NCBI GenBank assembly: GCA_029948255.1 | Contig: JALIZF010001821.1 | Location: forward strand, 620,001 to 684,000 | Length of the DNA: 64,000 nucleotides | Reading direction: 5' to 3' | Source: Telmatactis stephensoni | Taxonomy: Eukaryota > Cnidaria > Anthozoa > Actiniaria > Isophelliidae | Part shown: piece by piece, positions 54,351 through 64,000 of the stretch | Position numbering within the stretch: position 1 is the first letter of the stretch | Layout: the number at the start of each line of letters is the position of its first letter | Translations under genes and position numbers: made by a program | The notes under the pieces: generated by a model | Told to the model about the DNA's origin: nothing | Databases searched by the model: none | What the model saw: the letters and a program-made list of their open reading frames with translations, nothing else

Positions 54351-55837
54351 AGATAAATTATAGTGTTTTTTCATCATTATTTCATTTTGAGCATATTGTG
54401 ACGTCATTATCAATAACAAAGGACTGGCTAAACATGCCTTGGGCATGTTTGTACAGACAGAGATACAATACTCTATGATTTTGGCTTGGCTGACCTTTCC
54501 TACCCGTTTGGTCTGGTTTTGGCCTTTCTAGCCTGGTTTTGGACTTTCTAGACTGGTAATGGCCTTTTCAGCCTGTTTTCCGGCCTTATACTGGCCTTCT
54601 ATATAAGCCACAATTTAGGATAAAGTCAGTTGTAATTCGATTAGATAACGTGTGTAGCTTTTATTGTTGTTTGCAAGATGGAACATATTTTTCCAATATA
54701 CAATCTGTATGGATACTCGTTTAGATGTGTTATGGAATAAAGAGCAAAAAGAGAAACAAAATCGTGCTGGTGGTTTTATTGTTTAACAAGATTAAACACA
54801 CGGTATATCGCCTGTCATAAATCTAATTGCTATGCATAATCTGTATTCATCGCATCATTGCGCTTTCGTCGCCTCGTTTTCATGTCTATGGCGAAAAACC
54901 AAACCCCCTTTTTCCTCCTTTTGATTCTTTGTGGCCACTTTTGCTACTTCTTCAATTGGATACCATTAAAGAATTAGAAGAATATATTAATATGATACGA
55001 TTTAAGAATTAGGAGGATTCAAAAGGGAAGAAAACTGCTTGACCGGCTGGTGATTCTTGCACCACCAATGACGTCATTAACCCCGTAATCTCTGTCCCGG
55101 AAACTCGCTGCGCTCGTACCCCATCGTACCTCAGAAAGGGGTAGTCCTACCGGGCTAGTAAGGGGAGGGGTCGTACCCCATACCCCAGGGAGGGGAGGTA
55201 CCTCCCTGCCGGGTTGGGGTCTGAGGGGGGGGGGGGGGGTGGTGGTGGTTGGGGGGTGCTGTACCGGCTGCACCGGTCCCAGAACTCTCCTTTTCCTACT
55301 ACTTGAGTGACTTGAGTTATTTCTAGTGATTTTAGATGTTGACTGACAGTTTTAGTCTGCTTCTGCAGTGTATTCAAATTGAATAATAAAAAGGTTAACG
55401 TCCTCTTTGCTCGTGAATTATCGGGATTTATCTTCACGAGTTTGCTAACAATGAACGAGAAATTTTAAATACTGCACGAGGCGTTCACTCGCTGCGTGCG
55501 TTAGCCTCTAAATATAGACTTCTAACTTGAATCATTTAACTACTTGATATCTTAATAAACGTGTCTCATAGTGTCCTTTATATATACACCCAACTGTTCG
55601 CAACCAATGTAGCCAGAGGACAAGTCGACGTACGCTATGAAGTACCTCAAAGAAACGGACATCGATCACTGGTTCCCAGCTTGGAACATTTTTGGCCGCT
55701 TCGCTGAAGTCGCAATCCAAGATTCTCCAGTTTAACTAAAAAGATATAAAAGTATCTTAAGAGAGCATCCGCCTTACGGTCGCGAAATCTGGGAAATTGA
55801 CCAAAATTCGCCCTACCTAATTTTTCCCTCCATATAA
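54351..55837. other. Spacer before the large transposon
   Basis: Includes a TGGCCTTTCTAGCCTGG-like short repeat at 54490-54600 and a G run at 55227-55239. No convincing gene. The outer end of the large transposon may lie within its last few hundred bases. Confidence 0.35.
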
Positions 55838-56766
55838 AGACGATCACCTGACAAGTACAAAAAGCGGAAAATAATCGGTCAACGACGATTTTTTTATGTC
55901 GTAAAAAAATTCTAAATACGTTAGGGTATTTTGACATAATTAGGTTGGAAAATGTCAAACTTCGAAATGCTCTCCTCGCCGGACTAGTCATTTCCTTCCA
56001 AAGTTCTTTTCCTCGATAGTTTATACATATTTCCTCTTTAAAATGCGATCTCTGTTTTTTCTTCGCATTCAGGTTTTCCAGAGCTATGGCAGATTGAGTA
56101 TGGACCATTTTCGGCATTTCGTTTGAGGCTGAATATTGGCCAAATTCAAAACGGCCAAAATCAAGGTAGTTTAACTTTTTTGGCAATTCTCTTCGTTTCC
56201 ATGGAAAATAGAAGGATGGATTCAGATTTCTGCTGAATAAAATAGGTGGGCAAGGAACGTTTTCATTTTGCGAAGCATTGTCTTTTCGCCCTAATTTGCA
56301 TTTTCGCGTGATCTTGTTCGATTTCACTCGATCACTCTTCGAGCTCCAAAAGTAAATTGATCTTGATGATTAATCCTTGATTCTTCCAAAATAGCTCTAG
56401 TTATTGTCTTTGATTCATTTTGAGTGCAAAATCTTCGATTCATTACTGTTTTTAAAAAATCCCTTGGCTGGGCAGTGCAGATATGCTTGTGAATATAGTA
56501 TGCAAATTAAGTAAACAAGACAGATGACCGACTCACCGGACTCATCCATAAAATTCTTTATAATTTTTTATAAAATATTCTAATAAGTTCATGAAAAAAA
56601 AATCAGAAGGATATATAAAAAGCAGAGAGAGACTGAGAGAGGGTGGTAATTGAAAGGCAATTTAAAGACGAACAGGTTTTGCTGTTGCGCGAATCAAATA
56701 CATACTCGTAGGTTTCATATTTCACTCGAAAGAATTTTATAATCTGGAATAGTTTACATTTTTCCT
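55838..56766 (+). repeat. Left terminal inverted repeat
   Basis: Pairs with 63071-64000. The inner limit is where TTTACATTTTTCCT diverges (56766). A 226-codon minus-strand frame (56327-55647, GTG start) points outwards, with the same frame present in the right copy. There is no known domain. Confidence 0.9.
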
Positions 56767-57003
56767 TATGCAACTAATTACAAATTTACTTTCTATAGTA
56801 ATTTTTTTATGATGCGGTAGGCAAAATTGGTTAAATTCTATTTTATAGAAAGGACTTTTCTTTCTAGACTTGATTAAATTCCACAGATAGAAATTGTCGG
56901 TCGGCAACGTTTGAAGTTCTGTGCTAAGACCTTGGTAACGAGCATAATTGTTTACCGTGATGTAGTAAAGTTCATTAGCTGCGAAAATTGACAGAGTTCA
57001 GCT

Positions 57004-60000
57004 ATGGCTAAGTGTGGAATAGGCCTTGTTCTTGGTACAGAGTGTGGACACTCAACCCAAAAAGGGAAAGATATCGTAGAAATGGTTAGAATCGATCACT
57101 GTTGAAAAGATATATCGGGACATCTGAAAATGATGAAACTGACAAGTGGAGGAATTACATCTGAGGAAGACCTTATACTAAGCAGAACAGGTAATTAAAG
57201 TCGTGATATATATTAAACGGTTGAAAGTTTTGATAGTGCGTGCTTTATAGGTGTTTGAATGAAAAACTTATGGCTACACTTGATCTCTTTTATACTAGGA
57301 ATATTTGAAAAACATGAAGATATTATTGTCTGCCCAAAACATAGAGACATGTTGGGAATTTACTGGAGAGGTCGCAGTGCATTCTGCCAAATTCCACTAT
57401 CGTTAGCTGCTCATACCTCAAGTAAAGTGAAGGGAGACAGAACGATCAACAAGGTTTTGTCTAAAGCAATTTTTCAAGAAGAATCGGCTTTGATTCCAGT
57501 TGGATCAGGTAGTAGTGCGAGCTTGGTATGCATATTAGACAAGCCGCGAACTTCATATATAAATTCATATAACTTTTGACTATTCTTTTAGCGATATGCC
57601 GAAGATGCAGAGAAAAGTTTCGTCCTTTAACAAAAGCGGAAGAGAAGGTATGTACTAGGCCTTTCAAACAACGAGTCTCAGCACAGGAAGCCGCCCCTAA
57701 CTTAGGGGGAATAAATTTTTCATATTGTATATGCCCGTACATTGGACTTGGTTAATTTTGATCATTTGTTTCTGTCCTTTGTGCTCTATAAAATAAAAAA
57801 AGATGCAAAAGAACTAGCTCTTTAATCTTTCCAACGTTGAGGTGCTAGAAAAGGGCGTTTCTTGCGCTGTGAAGCAACTATTTCAGATTTGAAAGGGGTG
57901 GGGTGGGGGGGGGGGTTAATGACCAAAAAATTTAACTAAGAAAAAAATATCGTGCAGAGCAACAGCTCCAAAACAAAAACAAAAAAAATCGTGCAAGAAA
58001 AAGTGGTTTTGCTGACCTTCCCCTCCCCCCCCTCCTCCACTGAGCATGAAAATGAGGAGTGTCCTTTCCAAAAATATCTTGCAAGAAACAAAGGGTTTTA
58101 AAGGCGCTGTTACACTGTGCAATTTTCTCAGCAACTTGTCTCACAATTTTCCCCAGCATCTTGCAATAGTTTTGGCCAAGGCAAGCTGGGAGCGAGATTC
58201 AAGATGGCTCCTCAGAGCGAAATGAGAAATTGCGCATGCGCTCGTACAAAACGTGCCTCAAAAACTACAAGGAAAGTTGCTGGAGGGGTGATACACTGTG
58301 CAATGGCATTGCAAGTTGCTGCAGTGCGTTGCGAAAAGTAGAACTGAGTTCTACTTCATGCAACGCTACGCGCAACAAAAACAATTGCGAGACAGCCCGT
58401 TACACTGTGCAATTCTCCAACCAAGTTGCTAAGAAAATTGCACAGTGTAACAGCGTCTTTAATGGTAAGGGTGTTCTTACTGTTTCCCCCCCTCCCCCCC
58501 TCCCCCCACTGAGACATCAAAATAGGGATGTCGCTTAAAAAACATATCCTGCAAGAAGCAAATGCTGTAAATGGGTAGGGGATTTTTCCTGTCACCCACC
58601 CACCCCCCTCCCCACCCATATCCCCACTGAGCCAGAAAATCAAGGGTACCGTCAAAAAGAAAAAAAAAACGTGCAAGCAAATCATGATGAAAAAGAAAAT
58701 CCTGCGCAGCCACAAAGGGAAAAATAAATATCGCGCGCACACAAAATTACCCCCCCCCCCCTCTAATGGTCCGTCCCTAAAGTCCATTTTTTGCTTTAAA
58801 GTCAGAGGCAACCAACAAGATAACAGATCGAAATGAATGTGAAGAATTTGAAAATGACATTGTTGAAATGACAGAGAATCTTCAAAATCTTGAACTTAAA
58901 GATGACATTTTGCCTATTGAGCTTTCTTTGTATCAGCCATCTTCCCAAGAGTCAAATGAGTCTGGAAGCGACGAGAGTGAAGTTCAAGCTTCAGCTGACC
59001 CAGAAAAGACAGTCGTTGGATTCTTTTCTTCTCTGTTCCGGCCTTGAGCCATTTGGAAGTGTTTTAACTCGACCCTGGGAGGATATTACTCAGAAAACAC
59101 GCACATATTACACCAAGAAAGCCAGCAAAGTAATCGCAGAAGTCGTTCGAACGGTTGCACCAGGATCTGCAGATTTACTGTGGACCGCTGTACAGAACTC
59201 CGACGAAGTTACCAAGCAATTAAATGGATCGACTAATACAGGACATAACTTATTGTTTATCATTGCTGAATCTCTTAAACACGCATCAAGTGGTGAAACA
59301 AGACGCCAACTTCTGAGTTTAGTAAGCAGTGAAGTATCTTACAGCGAACTTCAGAAATATGTACCAAATCTTACTCGTTACCAGTACACGGCATCTAGAA
59401 AACACAGTCTTGAAATTGGCTCTGGGTTGCCAGCGCAGGCAGCCTCCAAGCAAATAAGGGAAAGAGTGGATCCACAGAAGATGGAACATTTTCTTGACTT
59501 TATATGTTCTTCAAACATAATACAAGACCTACCATTTGGCCAAAAAACACTAAAACTATCAAATAACACGGAAATAGAAATCCCAAATGTAATACGCACC
59601 TTGGTTCCATCTCGATTAATTGCGCAGTATCAAGAGTACTGCAAAGAAAACTCTTACATCCCTCTTTCACGGACTACCTTATATACCTTGCTTTCACAGT
59701 CCTGTTTGGCATCTGTTAGAAAAAGTCTTCAAGGTCTTGATAATTATGCAGCTGATGGTGGTCGGGCGTTCGACGATCTGATTGATTTGACGGATACACT
59801 TACAAAGTATGGGGCAAATGAGACTAAAATGAACAACGCAAAAGATGAGCTAAAAGTCCAAAAGCAATACCTTAAAGGCGATTACAAGGTAAACCATTAT
59901 GTTGCGCACTTACTATAGTGATTGTGTTTAGTCCTTTTCATTAATAATTCGTTAATTTATCTCATAAAATTTTGTTTTGATGTTATTGATTTATCCAGGT

Positions 60001-62731
60001 TCACTCCACTTTAAGCAGTGAGGTACCAGACCATTGCAGAGTTTTTGCGCTTAGCGACCCCAAAGAAAAGTGCTTTAAAAAAAGTTGTTTGCATAACCAT
60101 AACCTGATATGTGATAGCTGTGAGCGATTAAAGCAGGTACCCTTTTGAAGTACCGGGACTGAGGGAGTGGTTCATCATAACAATCATTTTTATACTGGGT
60201 GTCTTATTACTTTTGCAGGTATTGAACTATATATCTGCAGAGACGCATTCCTCAAACATGCCACAGGATGAAAAAGACGATGCAATTTTTTCTGTTCAAG
60301 TTGCTTGTGAGGCAATTCAGAACTGGAAAGCACATCAGTTGCGTATGGTTCATCAAGACACTGCCAGGACCGACATTATAGATTCTCTTGACAAAGATTC
60401 TGTATTGATTGTTCAAGACTTTGCCATGAAATTTCTACCAGCTCAATACAGAGAAACGCAAAAGGAGTTTTTTGGTAAAAGAGGAATATCATGGCACATC
60501 ACAGTATGTCAGACAAAGACCAAAGATGAGCTTTTAGCTCAGACGTTCGTTCATATTGTAGAATCAGGTTTACAAGACAGCAAGGCAGTGGTGCTTATCA
60601 TGGAAAACGTTTCACAGACATTGAAAAAAGAGCATCCAGAAATAAAAACTGTCTATTACCGACAGGATAATGCCGGATGTTATCATTGTGCCTTTACCAT
60701 TGTTTCTTGCAAAATTCTTAGAGAAAGAACTGGTCTTAACTTGTGCCAGCTTGATTTCTGCGATCCTCAAGGAGGAAAAGGTCCCTGCGACCGAAAAGCA
60801 GCCCAAATAAAATACCACATCAAGACCTACATCAACGAAGGACACTCTGTCACAACTTCCAAAGAGATGAAATCTGCCATCGAGTCACACGGAGGAATCC
60901 CAGGTGTACGCGTCGTCTTTGTAGAATCATCGAACGTAAATACTTCAGAGAGTGATGACAAGTCAGGCGATGTAAAATGGGATGGTATCAGTAGCTTGTT
61001 CAACTTTGTATTCACAAATCAGGGAATAAAAGCTTTCAAAGCCTATGGCATAGGCGAAGGAAAATTTTGGTCTTGGTCGTCATTTGAAGGTAAAAAATCG
61101 TTTGCTATTTACAATCACCTAAACAACAACCGACTGATTAGAACATTTGCTATACTTATTATGATATGTAATGCATACGTATAAATCGTACAGACCGCAT
61201 TTACAAGGTTACACGCGTGCCTTTTTCTTACACCCAATTTCAAAATTACGCGACCTAGTGGCGATGGCTTGTCTGGATTTTAAGCGTCTGTTAATCAAAA
61301 TGTAACGACTAGATTTTGTAAAATTTTAGTTTTCTAAATTCAGAAACAAAACAAACTTGAATTTATTGACAGAACATTTAGTATTTTCTGACTTGATGTA
61401 AATTTAAGCTTGCTTCAGGGAGAACGAATCGAATAGTCGGAGATTTGATTGACGGTAGTAAACACTGAAAAGCTATTCAAGTGTCGTCTGCCAAGGTCGC
61501 GTAATTTTGAAAATAGGTGTAAAGCCCAGCTCGAACTTACATACCTGACCAAAAGGAGTATGTTTTGGCATCAACAAATAAAGTGTTAGGTGTATAAGGC
61601 GAAGCTAGACTAAATGTGAATTATCGCATGGTCGAATATTTGTGTGGCTTTAGTATGACTATAAGAATTTCTACCTATATATCCCCTTTCAGTCATATGC
61701 GCAGGCCGGGGATTTTCACCCGACAACATAGAATGGGCTACATTCAATGTACCGTCCTCAGTTTTAAAAAAAGGCAAGCTTAGTTCATTTTGTATATTTC
61801 CTTTCCAGATATCAGTGAAAGCTTTGAGTGGATACCCAGTAACATGGTGGGAGATGGAAATTTTATACCAGTCAAATGCAGATCACGTGATCCCTCTAAA
61901 CCAGTGACTGCCGTTTCTTCAGTCAATCAGCCTGACCAACACCCTGTGAGTCAATCGGCAGTGGAAACAAAGAAATTGTTTACCTGTCCAGAGGACGGTT
62001 GTATTAAGTCATACATGACCCATGGTAGATTGGAAAACCACTTGATATATGGGAAACACGAATTTGTTCCTGAGAAAATGAGTTTGATCGATCAAGCAAA
62101 AGTGAGTTATGCCCAACGCTTGGAGGCAGGAACACAATGTAACGTGACTATACATGATAAGACACCAGTGGAACAAAGTAATTCATCAAAGGTTTCTGAA
62201 GGATGGGCACTTCAGAAAACTGCAAAGAAGCGAACGAGATTTAATGAGAAACAGAAAAAATATCTTGAGAAAAAATTCATAGACGGAGAGAAATCAGGAA
62301 GGAAGTCAAATCCAGCAGATGTTGCTAAGGAAATGAGGTGTCTGAAAGGAAAAGACGGACAGCGTATTTTTACTGTTGATGAGTTCCTTCGCCCTCAGCA
62401 GATTAGCTCATTTTTTTCTCGATTGTCGAGAAAACGAAGAAAAGGTTCTGAATCTGACAAAGAAGCAGAGGTTTATCAAAAAGATATATCAACACTATGC
62501 AATGAGCTTATAAAATCACTGGAAAGCAACAGCCCAGTAGTACAACACCCAGTCCGATTTTCAAGAAGGAACCTCTGCTCGCTTCAAGAGAAAGATATCC
62601 TGGATTTTAAGATGACTGACTTGCGCAGTATCGTCAACCACTTCAGTATTGAAGTAAAAGGAAGAAAAAAGGTTGACTATTCCAATGCCGTTGTTGCTTA
62701 TTTGTCTCTGTGTACTTGCAAAAAACAGTAA
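57004..62731 (+). CDS. Transposase-like protein with C2H2 finger (frame-shifted copy)
   Basis: Exons 57004-57190, 57299-57508, 57592-57647, 58802-59888, 59999-60136, 60219-61089 and 61809-62731 join at GT-AG sites. All phases fit except that exon 4 is one base too long: frame 1 stops at 59045 while the conserved frame continues (KKASKVIAEVVRTVAPGS onward). Exon 1 has a TGA at 57103; a start at 57130 avoids it. Cys pairs (VCPKH, CRRC) open the protein. Exon 6 has VQDFAMKFLP, YYRQDNAGCYHC and DPQGGKGPCDRKA, whose Asp residues (60417, 60666, 60762 and 60789) could form an RNase H-like catalytic set. Exon 7 has a C2H2 finger (CPEDGC...HLIYGKH) and a SAP-like end. Similar uncharacterised proteins are, to my recollection, multi-copy in corals and fish. 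The superfamily is not assigned. AATAAA at 62886. Confidence 0.7.
57893..58800. other. Repeat-filled intron 3 of the transposase-like gene
   Basis: C-runs followed by CCACTGAG and A-rich words occur three times (about 58030, 58500 and 58620), related to the unit at 1078-1185. A MITE at 58098-58462 is nested inside. Confidence 0.6.
58098..58462. mobile_element. Nested MITE, GCGCTGTTACACTGTGCAAT ends
   Basis: TAAAGGCGCTGTTACACTGT is mirrored by ACAGTGTAACAGCGTCTTTA, and AATTTTCTCAGCAACTT / AAGTTGCTAAGAAAATT extend the arms. It repeats the word TACACTGTGCAAT inside. Confidence 0.85.
61090..61808 (+). other. Intron 6 of the transposase-like gene
   Basis: It has a short inverted pair: CACCCAATTTCAAAATTACGC at about 61231 and GCGTAATTTTGAAAATAGGTG at about 61498. 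This suggests a fold-back element of roughly 290 bp in the intron. Confidence 0.5.
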
Positions 62732-63070
62732 ATGGGACGAAAAACAGTAAGTGGTAATTTTATAAATAGAAAACTTACAGAACACACAAGTAATGTCAAC
62801 AGTTCTCGGCTGAAAATTGATTGTTAGGCCAGCTCAGTAGCTCTTTAATTAGAAAGTTTAAAATATTGTACCGCAATAATATCGCAATAAAATATATGTG
62901 GGTAGAAGTGTTCCTTACGTAACGAAACGCGATGATTCCAGTACAAGTATTAAACCAACAGCCGTTCTGTTTTCCCAAACTCATTCCTGTATTCTATAAC
63001 TCGTCTGAAGTTCCCGGGAATTCCCATTATTGATATGGATTTTCAGCAAATTAAATTAGCACTTTTTCAT

Positions 63071-64000
63071 AGGAAAAATGTAAACTATTCCAGATTATAA
63101 AATTCTTTCGAGTGAAATATGAAACCTACGAGTATGTATTTGATTCGCGCAACAGCAAAACCTGTTCGTCTTTAAATTGCCTTTCAATTACCACCCTCTC
63201 TCAGTCTCTCTCTGCTTTTTATATATCCTTCTGATTTTTTTTTCATGAACTTATTAGAATATTTTATAAAAAATTATAAAGAATTTTATGGATGAGTCCG
63301 GTGAGTCGGTCATCTGTCTTGTTTACTTAATTTGCATACTATATTCACAAGCATATCTGCACTGCCCAGCCAAGGGATTTTTTAAAAACAGTAATGAATC
63401 GAAGATTTTGCACTCAAAATGAATCAAAGACAATAACTAGAGCTATTTTGGAAGAATCAAGGATTAATCATCAAGATCAATTTACTTTTGGAGCTCGAAG
63501 AGTGATCGAGTGAAATCGAACAAGATCACGCGAAAATGCAAATTAGGGCGAAAAGACAATGCTTCGCAAAATGAAAACGTTCCTTGCCCACCTATTTTAT
63601 TCAGCAGAAATCTGAATCCATCCTTCTATTTTCCATGGAAACGAAGAGAATTGCCAAAAAAGTTAAACTACCTTGATTTTGGCCGTTTTGAATTTGGCCA
63701 ATATTCAGCCTCAAACGAAATGCCGAAAATGGTCCATACTCAATCTGCCATAGCTCTGGAAAACCTGAATGCGAAGAAAAAACAGAGATCGCATTTTAAA
63801 GAGGAAATATGTATAAACTATCGAGGAAAAGAACTTTGGAAGGAAATGACTAGTCCGGCGAGGAGAGCATTTCGAAGTTTGACATTTTCCAACCTAATTA
63901 TGTCAAAATACCCTAACGTATTTAGAATTTTTTTACGACATAAAAAAATCGTCGATGACCGATTATTTTCCGCTTTTTGTACTTGTCAGGTGATCGTCTT
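63071..64000 (-). repeat. Right terminal inverted repeat (cut by window end)
   Basis: Reverse complement of 55838-56766. It continues beyond the window. Confidence 0.9.

Larger units (their letters stand above)
55838..64000 (+). mobile_element. Large DNA transposon with terminal inverted repeats of 0.9 kb or more
   Basis: 55838-56766 is the reverse complement of 63071-64000, with one mismatch noticed (63955) and the same homopolymer lengths where compared. The right copy is cut by the window edge, so the repeats are longer than seen and neither outer end can be set. Between them lies a single multi-exon plus-strand gene with transposase-like features (57004-62731). Near-identity of the arms suggests recent activity or conversion. 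The gene intron at 57648-58801 hosts at least one nested MITE. Confidence 0.85.

Noticed and set aside
55019..55437. Pro-rich minus-strand frames
   Set aside because: Driven by a G-rich stretch and a G run; no domain and no supporting exon structure.

Overview
This is nuclear DNA from an animal, most likely an anthozoan cnidarian (coral or sea anemone). Genes are split by small GT-AG introns. They encode animal signalling proteins (Pellino, a metabotropic-glutamate-type class C receptor). The DNA between them is packed with fold-back elements, tRNA-headed SINEs and a Penelope-type hammerhead-like motif of the kind known from cnidarian genomes. The taxon call is an inference from this content, not from an alignment.

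Layout. 1-4,103: the last six exons of a Pellino E3 ubiquitin ligase (+), with several MITEs in its introns. 4,635-8,943: a patch of nested repeats that is one arm of a large inverted duplication; the other arm is 41,327-46,292. 9,614-17,421: a class C GPCR of the metabotropic glutamate receptor type (+), with three certain exons and a probable separate C-terminal tail exon. 18,190-19,390: an array of a 60-bp satellite. 19,680-20,729: a fold-back transposon. 20,866-21,375: a four-copy repeat carrying paired CRE sites and E-boxes, directly upstream of a new two-exon gene start (21,550-22,393) that I cannot identify.

24,340-50,676: mostly a 102-bp satellite. It lies in two large minus-oriented blocks (24.3-28.3 and 31.0-35.3 kb), two small ones near 38 and 39.7 kb, and one large plus-oriented block (47.3-50.7 kb). 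The minus blocks are separated by a 2.7-kb element with CCTTACCAA ends inserted cleanly in a satellite unit. The unit is a multiple of three and happens to be open, which produces many long but probably meaningless reading frames. Between the blocks lie a SINE, a hammerhead-like motif, a 137-bp repeat and a 6.7-kb segment bounded by 224-bp inverted repeats.

50,677-55,837 is repeat-rich DNA without a recognisable gene. 55,838-64,000 is the most notable part: a DNA transposon with terminal inverted repeats of at least 929 bp, nearly identical to each other. It carries one seven-exon gene for a roughly 1,150-residue protein with a transposase-like Asp-rich domain, a C2H2 finger and a basic C-terminal region. 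The copy has one extra base in its largest exon and a stop in its possible first exon.

The host genes do not form an operon or pathway. Pellino (innate immune signalling), the receptor and the unidentified gene are independent units separated by mobile and satellite DNA.
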